Source: Verrucomicrobiales bacterium
GTDB taxonomy: Bacteria; Verrucomicrobiota; Verrucomicrobiia; Verrucomicrobiales; DEV007
Assembly: GCA_012960505.1 (NCBI GenBank)
Contig: DUBC01000007.1
Location: 212,054 to 276,053, forward strand
Direction: 5' to 3'
Length of the DNA stretch: 64,000 nucleotides
How positions within the stretch are numbered: position 1 is the first letter of the stretch; each line of letters starts with the position of its first letter. Below the pieces are notes generated by a model. The model saw only the letters and a program-made list of their open reading frames with translations, had not been told where the DNA came from and ran no database searches. This document shows positions 15,840-25,188 of the stretch, one piece after another. The position numbers and the translations under genes are program-made.

Positions 15840-18455
15840 TTAGGATTTATCATCTTCCAAAGCCTCATTAGCCTCATTAGCCTCATTAGCCTCATTAGCC
15901 TCATTAGCCTCATCAGCCTCATCATCACGTACCACTGCTATGTCTTGAAGGCTTTCCTTGTCATTGAGTTTGACTAGTTTAACGCCTTGTGCATTTCTTC
16001 CAGTTTCTCTGACATCACTCACGCGAATTCTGATACTTTGGCCACCGCTTGTCATTAACATGAGTTGATCTTCATCAGATACTGCAGCTGCACCAACAAC
16101 TTTACCCGTCTTGTCTGTGCATTTCATTGTTATGACACCCTTACCTCCTCTTGATTGGAGGCGATATTCATCAAACGAGGTTCTCTTACCTATGCCGTTT
16201 TCTGAGGCTACTAAAAGTTTTTTATCATCTGAAACTAATGCTAGTCCAATGAGGTAGTCTTTTGGAGCTGGTCGAATACCATAGACTCCTGAGGTGTTCC
16301 TTCCCTGGCTCCGTGCCTTCTCTTCGTGAAATCTCAAGCTCAATCCATTCCTTGTTACAAGAATGACTTCGTTACCGCCTGTAGTTAATCTGACATCGAT
16401 AAGTTCATTGTCTTCAACGAGCTTAATTGCAATGATGCCATCCCTTCTGTAATTACGGAAATCGTTAACTGCAGTCTTTTTGACTTTGCCGCTTCTAGTG
16501 GCAAATAGTACAAACCCAGCATCATTTGAGAACGTAATATCATTACCTTCATCATCCGTTGCATAAGCAAGACGGAGAACCGCGGCAATGCTTTCATCCG
16601 GTTGTAGATTTAAAACATTTTTAATGCTTCTTCCCCTAGATGATCTCGAAGCTTCAGGAAGTTCATAAACTCTCTCCACATATACGCGACCGGTATTGGT
16701 GAAGAACATTAAATAATCATGAGCATGCGCAGTGAATAAATGTTGTACGAAATCTTGTTCATCATCATCTTTCGTTCGTGTTTCCATGCCTCTGACGCCC
16801 TTGCCTCCACGTGCCTGGACTCTATATTCACTAGAAGCGGTCCTTTTCACATAGCCTCTGTGGCTAAGTGTGACGATCATTCCTTCGTTGGCAATAAGAT
16901 CCTCTATTCCTATTTCTCCTTCATCCGGAAGAATGGGGCAGCGCCGGGGTGTTGCATGTTTTTCCTTAATCTCAATGAGTTCTGCTTTAATTATTCCAAG
17001 GACCCTTGATTCCTTATCAAGGATATCCATGAAATCTTTGATCTCATCAATTACCTTATCGTATTCGCCCTTTACCTTTTCGCGTTCCATTGCCGTGAGT
17101 TGATAAAGTCGCAATTCAAGGATGGAATTTACTTGTCTATCGGTGAAGATGTACTCATCGCCTTCAATGCTTGGTTGATCCCTTATCAGGACACCAAGTG
17201 ATTTGGCTGTCTCACAAGAGAATTTATACTCCTTTAAGCGCTCTCGTGCTTCGTCCCTATTCTTAGAATCTCGTATTATTTTTATAAAGTCATCTAAGTG
17301 AGCTATTGCTAACAGGAAAGCTTCAAGGTTCTCTGCACGATCTTCAGCTTTCTGAAGTAAGTAACGTGTCCTTCGAATGATGACGTCCCTTCGGTGCTCA
17401 ATGAATGCGTCTAATGCATCTATAATAGAAAGTTGCTTTGGTCTTCTTTCATGTATTGCCAACATGTTCACACCAAATGATGTTTCCATCGCAGTGAGCT
17501 TGAATAACTGATTGACTACGACCTGAGGTCGAGCATCACGCTTAAGAGTGATCTCAATGCATGTATTTTCATCAGATAGATCCCGCATTCCTGAAATATC
17601 AGTGAGCACCTTTTCTCTTACGAGCTCTGCAATTCGTTGTTGTAGGGTTGCTCTGTTTACACCATGAGGAACCTGTTTAATGAAAATTTGAGAAGTTCCA
17701 GTTGAAGTTTCCTGCACATCCATGACTCCGCGTATTTTGACGCTTCCTCTGCCGGTTCTGAAGTAATTATCAATTCCCTTATAGCCTCTAATTTCGCAAG
17801 CTCCTGCAAAATCTGGGCCCTTAATGAATTCCTTAATTCCTTCGATTTTTATTTCTGGATTTTCTATCTTTGCACATAATCCGTCAATGACCTCGCCTAA
17901 GTTGTGAGCAGGTATGTTAGTTGCCATCCCAACTGCAATTCCCGTGCCTCCGTTTACAAGAAGATTGGGTATAGATGCTGGTAGTACTTGTGGCTCATGA
18001 GAGTTGCCGTCATAGGTTTCTTGCGTGTCGACTGTACTTTTTTCTAGATCAGACATCATAGATGAGCCTAATTCAGTAAGTCTAGCTTCGGTGTATCGCA
18101 TGGCGGCTGGAGAATCGCCTTCGACGGATCCAAAATTACCCTGACCATCAATGAGGGTCTCACGCATGGTCCATGGCTGAGCCATGTTGACCATTGTTTG
18201 GTATATAGATCCGTCACCATGAGGGTGGTATTTACCCATTGTCTCACCAACAATTCTTGCGCATTTTAAGTGAGGTTTAGTTTTGGAGAGGGAAAGATCA
18301 TGATGCATTGCATAAAGCACTCTCCTTTGAGAGGGCTTCAGCCCGTCACGTACATCTGGAAGTGCTCGTGAAACGATCACTGACATCGAATAATCCAAGA
18401 AGGATTTCGACATCTCAACCTCTACTTTGATTGGTTTTATTTTGTCCTCAGACAT
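15840..18455 (-). CDS. gyrA: DNA gyrase subunit A
   Basis: An 871-residue type IIA topoisomerase breakage-reunion subunit, acting with GyrB to introduce negative supercoils. The catalytic tyrosine is Tyr121 in 'AMRYTEARL'. The winged-helix segment 'KYHPHGDGSIYQ' (75-86) precedes it. The GyrA box appears as 'QARGGKG' in the C-terminal pinwheel, which separates it from ParC. The residues matching E. coli Ser83 and Asp87 are Gly82 and Gln86, the main quinolone-contact positions. The extreme C-terminus is an acidic tail built of a 9-bp tandem repeat (E-A-N units). The gene starts 32 nt after gyrB on the same strand, so the two subunits are co-transcribed. Confidence 0.98.
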   Translation of the reverse strand: MSEDKIKPIKVEVEMSKSFLDYSMSVIVSRALPDVRDGLKPSQRRVLYAMHHDLSLSKTKPHLKCARIVGETMGKYHPHGDGSIYQTMVNMAQPWTMRETLIDGQGNFGSVEGDSPAAMRYTEARLTELGSSMMSDLEKSTVDTQETYDGNSHEPQVLPASIPNLLVNGGTGIAVGMATNIPAHNLGEVIDGLCAKIENPEIKIEGIKEFIKGPDFAGACEIRGYKGIDNYFRTGRGSVKIRGVMDVQETSTGTSQIFIKQVPHGVNRATLQQRIAELVREKVLTDISGMRDLSDENTCIEITLKRDARPQVVVNQLFKLTAMETSFGVNMLAIHERRPKQLSIIDALDAFIEHRRDVIIRRTRYLLQKAEDRAENLEAFLLAIAHLDDFIKIIRDSKNRDEARERLKEYKFSCETAKSLGVLIRDQPSIEGDEYIFTDRQVNSILELRLYQLTAMEREKVKGEYDKVIDEIKDFMDILDKESRVLGIIKAELIEIKEKHATPRRCPILPDEGEIGIEDLIANEGMIVTLSHRGYVKRTASSEYRVQARGGKGVRGMETRTKDDDEQDFVQHLFTAHAHDYLMFFTNTGRVYVERVYELPEASRSSRGRSIKNVLNLQPDESIAAVLRLAYATDDEGNDITFSNDAGFVLFATRSGKVKKTAVNDFRNYRRDGIIAIKLVEDNELIDVRLTTGGNEVILVTRNGLSLRFHEEKARSQGRNTSGVYGIRPAPKDYLIGLALVSDDKKLLVASENGIGKRTSFDEYRLQSRGGKGVITMKCTDKTGKVVGAAAVSDEDQLMLMTSGGQSIRIRVSDVRETGRNAQGVKLVKLNDKESLQDIAVVRDDEADEANEANEANEANEANEALEDDKS
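15861..15923. repeat. 9-bp tandem repeat in the gyrA 3' end, seven units
   Basis: Seven contiguous copies of a 9-bp unit, agcctcatt on the plus strand; the first five are identical and the last two read agcctcatc. On the coding strand they give a run of Glu-Ala-Asn/Asp triplets just before the last residues of GyrA. The length is a multiple of three, so copy-number change keeps the frame and alters only the acidic tail. Confidence 0.97.
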
Positions 18456-18487
18456 TATATATTCTTAAATTTGGTTAGGTGTGCTAA

Positions 18488-21058
<2,571 letters not shown>

Positions 21059-21442
21059 TTAGTAATTCTTAATTTTTGGAAATTTGTAAGGCTTAAATAA
21101 CGTTTATTTCGTATTTAAATAATAACTCTAAATAGGTAATATTATCAATACATTCAGCATCTATTTGACTGTTTTGTTTCGCTGTATAAAGATTTATAAC
21201 TCGTTCATAAATAGAGATATGCAGAGTTCAGGAAGAATGTATATTTTGTCTTAGAGCAAATGCGATGAAATATTGCTAATCGAGTAAAGAATTGCATGAT
21301 GATTTAAGATGATTAAATATCTAATATTTTCAAAATAAATCAAAATAAATCAAAATAAATACCAAAATTTCTTTTTCTCCTGAATGTTGCATCATTATAT
21401 AGTAATGACTAACGTCAGTATAAATTAGAGGACATAAATTCG
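21059..21442. other. 384-bp AT-rich divergent intergenic region (gyrB / nadA)
   Basis: The longest non-coding stretch of the window, very AT-rich. It must carry the gyrB promoter (minus) and the nadA promoter (plus). A small inverted repeat AAATAA-cgt-TTATTT (21095-21109) lies in the probable gyrB leader, and three phased 10-bp A-tract repeats lie at 21331-21360. Before nadA, AGAGGA (21427-21432) is a usable Shine-Dalgarno ten bases from the ATG. I find no ORF of note, no tRNA and no recognisable riboswitch. Confidence 0.6.
21331..21360. repeat. Three exact 10-bp direct repeats, phased A-tracts
   Basis: caaaataaat occurs three times without interruption, about 85-110 bp upstream of the nadA ATG. 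The period is one helical turn and each unit contains an A4 tract, the classic arrangement for intrinsic DNA curvature. It may be an upstream promoter element, a protein-binding array, or neutral slippage in AT-rich DNA. Confidence 0.9.
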
Positions 21443-22387
21443 ATGGTTACTACAATAAATTCAATCGACATAAAGGAGCAGATCCTTGAATTGAAAGACA
21501 AAAGGAATGCCGTCATACTCGTTCACAATTATCAAGTCGGTGAGATTCAGGACATAGCCGACTATGTTGGAGATTCCCTTGGATTATCTTATCATGCCAA
21601 AAAAACTGAAGCTAAAGTGATCGCCTTTTGCGGCGTTCACTTCATGGCCGAGACAGCTAAAATTATAAACCCTAGCAAGACTGTTATTTTGCCTGATAAG
21701 GATGCCGGGTGCTCATTAGAGCAATCCTGTGAGGGGAATAAGTTAGATTCATTTTTAAAAGAAAATTCAGAAAAGAATTATTATGTTATCGCTTATATTA
21801 ATTGCAGCGCACATGTAAAAGCACTGTCTGATTGTATATGCACAAGCGGCAATGCAGTAAAAATTGTTGAATCTGCTCCCAAGGATAGGCCTATTTTATT
21901 TGTCCCTGATCAGAACCTTGGTTCATGGGTAATGGAGCGAACTGGTCGCAAAATGGATCTGTGGCAAGGCTCCTGCTATGTTCATGTTGAGTACACAAGA
22001 GAAAGCATACTAAAGATTAGAGAAGAGTACCCGGATGCCGAACTCATTTCGCATCCTGAGTGCACATATGCTGTGAGAATGCTATCCGATGAGGTTTGCT
22101 CCACGGAAAAGATGATTGATTATGCGCGTAGCTCTAACAGCAATGATTTAATCATTGCCACAGAGAACGGGATGCTTCATCGCCTTAAAAAAGAAGTCCC
22201 AGAAAAGAATTTCATACCTGCTCCAACACAAAATTGTGCATGCTCTGAATGTCATTTTATGAAAATGAATACTTTGGAGAAACTTCGGGATTGTCTTGAT
22301 AATTTAGACCCTCAAATCGAAATGCCTGAAGAGATTCGAGCCAGAGCCGAGGAGCCCATTCTTAGGATGCTGTCACTTAGCGCCTGA
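21443..22387 (+). CDS. nadA: Quinolinate synthase A
   Basis: A 314-residue 4Fe-4S enzyme that condenses iminoaspartate with dihydroxyacetone phosphate to quinolinate in NAD synthesis. Family segments are 'LVHNYQ' at the start, 'FCGVHFMAE' (62-70), 'DAGCSLEQSC' with ligand Cys90, 'HPEC' with Cys207, and 'CSECHFMKM' with Cys267 or Cys270 as the third ligand. 'ATENGMLHRL' is also present. Length is typical of the short form (about 300-350). AGAGGA lies ten bases upstream of the ATG. Neither nadB nor nadC is in the window, so it appears to stand alone. Its 3' end overlaps the convergent MauE-like gene by 11 nt. Confidence 0.97.
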   Translation: MVTTINSIDIKEQILELKDKRNAVILVHNYQVGEIQDIADYVGDSLGLSYHAKKTEAKVIAFCGVHFMAETAKIINPSKTVILPDKDAGCSLEQSCEGNKLDSFLKENSEKNYYVIAYINCSAHVKALSDCICTSGNAVKIVESAPKDRPILFVPDQNLGSWVMERTGRKMDLWQGSCYVHVEYTRESILKIREEYPDAELISHPECTYAVRMLSDEVCSTEKMIDYARSSNSNDLIIATENGMLHRLKKEVPEKNFIPAPTQNCACSECHFMKMNTLEKLRDCLDNLDPQIEMPEEIRARAEEPILRMLSLSA

Positions 22388-22844
22388 AAAGTGATCGCAA
22401 GCGAAGCCTATGAACTGAATAGAGCAGATATAATGCACTTAAAAGAAGCAATGAATCTATAAAGATTTGCATTTGAATTGTAGTTCTTAGCCCGAGGCAA
22501 CCGCATTCGATATCAATGCCTCTGAAGATCAGAGAGCTAAGTGTAATGATAAATGCTGTCAGGAGTCCAACGCACATCAATACGGCTCCCTTAAAAAACA
22601 ATTTAAGAAGCAGGCAAGTTCCTAAAATGATCTCAAATGGAGGCAATGTAATGGCAGCGAGTGCGATGAATGGATCCGTTAGGATTTTATAGTTCCTTAT
22701 GACAAGCTCAAGGCCCTGTGGATCACTGATTTTATAGATACCGGAATAAATAAAAATTCCACCTAAAATGATCCTGAAAAGCAGATCTATTGGATCTAAT
22801 CTAGATTTAAGCCAAACTGGCAGTCGTTTTAATAGTCAAAGCAT
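22377..22844 (-). CDS. MauE/DoxX-like membrane protein, in-frame TGA at third codon or non-standard start
   Basis: The frame encodes about 150 residues with MauE/DoxX-like features: 'LLFRIILGGIFIYSGIYKI' in helix 1, then 'LPPFEIILGTCLLL', later helices, and 'CGCLG' near the C-terminus. Such proteins sit in the inner membrane and some serve redox or maturation pathways. The start is odd. The only ATG (22842-22844), 13 nt after the leuB stop, is followed by CTT and then TGA. The frame is open below that TGA, but the next ATG/GTG/TTG codon is TTG at 22644-22646, which would delete the first helix. Either a nonsense mutation inactivated the gene, or translation starts at a rare codon such as CTG, or UGA is bypassed. 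I annotate the full likely extent. Confidence 0.6.
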
Positions 22845-22857
22845 TTTAATTATAGGA

Positions 22858-23964
22858 TTATAGATTACTCAAAATAGCATCACCCATTTCATTTGTATTG
22901 ACCCTTTGGGTTCCTTCATCATTGGTAAATATGTCACCGGTCCTGAAACCTGAATCGATTGTTTTTCTTACCGAAAGATCAATGGCATCAGCCGCATCAG
23001 TGAGTCCGAACGAATAACGTAACATTAGTGAAGCAGATAGTATTTGAGCGCAGGGATTGGCAATCCCTTGGCCCGCAATGTCTGGGGCAGAACCGCCGCT
23101 AGGTTCATACATTCCAAAATAGAGCCCATTCCCTAGCGACTGACCAAGACTAGAACTAGCAAGCATGCCAAGTGATCCGGCAATCATCGCCATTTCATCA
23201 CTCAAAATATCACCGAAGAGATTTGGAGCTAGTACTACATCAAAATCCCTGGGCCTTCTTATTAGCTGCATTGCAGCATTGTCGACGTAGAGGTGATCTA
23301 ATTTAATTTCTGGGTATTTAGAGGCAACCCTTTCGACAGTTTCTCTCCACAATATACCGTTCATTAAAACGTTAGCCTTATCTATTGAAGTGACTCGTTT
23401 ATTTCTCCCCATTGCTGCATCAAATGCAACAGATGCTATGCGCTCTATTTCAGATTCCTTATAAACCATTGTGTCTATCGCAACTTTCTCATCTCCTTGA
23501 TCTTTGATTTCTTTTGGTTCACCAAAGTAAATGCCTCCGGTCAGTTCTCGTACGCACAAGACATCGAACCCGCCTTCTACAAGATCAGGTCTAATTGGGG
23601 AAGCGTTAGTAAGTGATGGGAAACAAATGCTGGGACGTAAGTTTGCAAAGAGACCGAAATGCTTTCTCAAAGGGAGTAACGCTCCCCTTTCGGGCTGAGT
23701 ATCAGGTGGTAATGATTCCCACTTTGGGCCGCCAACTGATCCGAATAGAATAGCGTCAGATTGTTCACAGGATTTAAGCGTTTCTTTAGGAAGTGGAGAT
23801 GATGTTTTATCGATAGCTATGCCGCCTACCAATTGTTCATCAATGATGAATTTTACATCAAATTCAGATGAAATCTTATCAATTACGCGAATTGCTTCGG
23901 CCATGACTTCTGGGCCAATGCCGTCACCTGATAGGACAGAAATTTTATATTCTTTATTACTCAT
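22858..23964 (-). CDS. leuB: 3-isopropylmalate dehydrogenase
   Basis: A 368-residue NAD-dependent beta-decarboxylating dehydrogenase of leucine synthesis, converting 3-isopropylmalate to 2-oxoisocaproate. Family marks are '[11 protein letters not shown]' at the start, '[10 protein letters not shown]', the substrate loop 'LRPSICFP' with '[14 protein letters not shown]', which favours LeuB over isocitrate dehydrogenase, the Mg-binding '[21 protein letters not shown]', and '[18 protein letters not shown]'. I prefer the ATG at 23964 because it begins directly before the Rossmann-like first strand; an ATG at 23985 would add seven residues. No other leu genes are here. The MauE-like frame follows on the same strand. 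Confidence 0.97.
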   Translation of the reverse strand: MSNKEYKISVLSGDGIGPEVMAEAIRVIDKISSEFDVKFIIDEQLVGGIAIDKTSSPLPKETLKSCEQSDAILFGSVGGPKWESLPPDTQPERGALLPLRKHFGLFANLRPSICFPSLTNASPIRPDLVEGGFDVLCVRELTGGIYFGEPKEIKDQGDEKVAIDTMVYKESEIERIASVAFDAAMGRNKRVTSIDKANVLMNGILWRETVERVASKYPEIKLDHLYVDNAAMQLIRRPRDFDVVLAPNLFGDILSDEMAMIAGSLGMLASSSLGQSLGNGLYFGMYEPSGGSAPDIAGQGIANPCAQILSASLMLRYSFGLTDAADAIDLSVRKTIDSGFRTGDIFTNDEGTQRVNTNEMGDAILSNL

Positions 23965-24035
23965 AAGGTGCAGAGAATCGATCATTGTTCACTGCATTGC
24001 AACTAAGTATATGCTTCTTAAAATGCTTATCTTAA

Positions 24036-24692
24036 TTATGATAAATTATTAATAGCGGAGATAAATTGTTTGATCAAATCCTGATCTTTAAATCCATTAT
24101 CATTCTCGACTCCGCTAGCAACATCCACTGCTGATGGACGAACTAATTTGATGGCATCACTCACATTGCTGGGATTTAATCCTCCGGCTAATATGACATC
24201 AGTTTGAGGATTCTCTTTAACAAACCTTTCACCAATATCCCATTCAAATGAGTGACCAGTGCCTCCATACTTATCTGGACAATATGCGTCTAAGAGAATC
24301 GTTCCAATATTGGATGAGCTGAGAGCATCAAGTGATTTAGCATCATTAACTCCAACCGAGCGAATAACTTTAAATCTTTCAGATATAGCTTCACAATATG
24401 AGGAGGACTCGTCGCCATGAAATTGGGCGACATGAATAATATTATCTTCAAGCAATGAAATGACCTCATTGGGATCAGCGTTAACGAACACCCCTACTCT
24501 CTCAATTTTATCATCTATGGACGGGATCCATTTCTGGATTTGATTGCGGGTAATGTAGCGTTTGGATTTGCTCCAAAAATTAAATCCTAAAGAATTAGCA
24601 CCAAGATCAACGGAAAGCATGGCATCCTCAAGAGATCTTATCCCACATATTTTGATTCCGACTTCATTACCTTTTACAAAGTCAGGTTTCAT
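24036..24692 (-). CDS. trpF: Phosphoribosylanthranilate isomerase
   Basis: A 218-residue TIM-barrel enzyme of tryptophan synthesis that rearranges N-(5-phosphoribosyl)anthranilate. 'VGIKICGIRSLEDA' carries the catalytic cysteine (in KICG), 'GANSLGFNFWSKSKR' follows, 'VGVFVN' and 'AQFHGDES' are strands 3 and 4, the catalytic Asp is in 'LLDAY', and 'LAGGLNPSNV' and 'VDVASGVE' close the phosphate site. Length is typical (about 200-220). Its 5' end overlaps the degenerate receiver gene by 4 nt, so the two are translated from one mRNA. No other trp gene is in the window. Confidence 0.97.
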   Translation of the reverse strand: MKPDFVKGNEVGIKICGIRSLEDAMLSVDLGANSLGFNFWSKSKRYITRNQIQKWIPSIDDKIERVGVFVNADPNEVISLLEDNIIHVAQFHGDESSSYCEAISERFKVIRSVGVNDAKSLDALSSSNIGTILLDAYCPDKYGGTGHSFEWDIGERFVKENPQTDVILAGGLNPSNVSDAIKLVRPSAVDVASGVENDNGFKDQDLIKQFISAINNLS

Positions 24693-25135
24693 TCTTTATC
24701 ATCCTCAGTTTTAGTTAAAGCCATTGAATTCTCAATGACGCCAATGATTCGATCAATGGATAAAGGACGAATTAAGATATCTTTAACTCTTGCGTCCCGT
24801 TTGATTTGGTCGGCCGTCTTGATGTCCTTTTCTTCTCCTATAAAGATAACGGCAGGGCATTTGCGAATACCATCGTATAAAGAAGGATAAACTTTATACA
24901 ATAGATCATAAAGTAATACGCCATTGAGGTTGGGCATATGGAAACCAAAAATGAACAAAGAATAAGGGCGCCTAATAGCCATCTCATAGGCATATTCAGA
25001 GCTAGGCGACGTATCAATCTCAATGTTTAAGAGGTTTGACACGCTTTCGCGCAAGAGTCTAAGAGTTCCTGTGTCATGGTGTGACGCGAGAACACGAAAT
25101 GAATCCTTATTTTCTATTGATTCTTTACCGCTCAT
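24689..25135 (-). CDS. Degenerate response-regulator receiver domain protein
   Basis: A 148-residue single-domain protein with a CheY-like layout: strand 1 'FRVLASHHD' (13-21), strand 3 'YSLFIFGFHMPNLNG' (58-72), 'CPAVIFIGEEKD' and 'VKDILIRPLSIDRI' (117-130). The key residues are altered. The phosphoacceptor aspartate that should precede 'xxMPxxNG' is Gly64, the N-terminal acidic pair is reduced to His20-Asp21, and the conserved lysine before Pro is Arg123. It therefore cannot be phosphorylated in the usual way and is likely a pseudo-receiver that acts by binding a partner. No kinase is adjacent. It overlaps trpF by 4 nt and is divergent from uvrA (53 bp). Confidence 0.8.
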   Translation of the reverse strand: MSGKESIENKDSFRVLASHHDTGTLRLLRESVSNLLNIEIDTSPSSEYAYEMAIRRPYSLFIFGFHMPNLNGVLLYDLLYKVYPSLYDGIRKCPAVIFIGEEKDIKTADQIKRDARVKDILIRPLSIDRIIGVIENSMALTKTEDDKE

Positions 25136-25188
25136 GAATTGTTAATTTAACCTGTAAATTATTTTTATCTACCTACAAAGATTTAACT

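Noticed and set aside
15861..15923. Tandem repeats as a CRISPR array
   Set aside because: Units are 9 bp without spacers and lie inside the gyrA reading frame.
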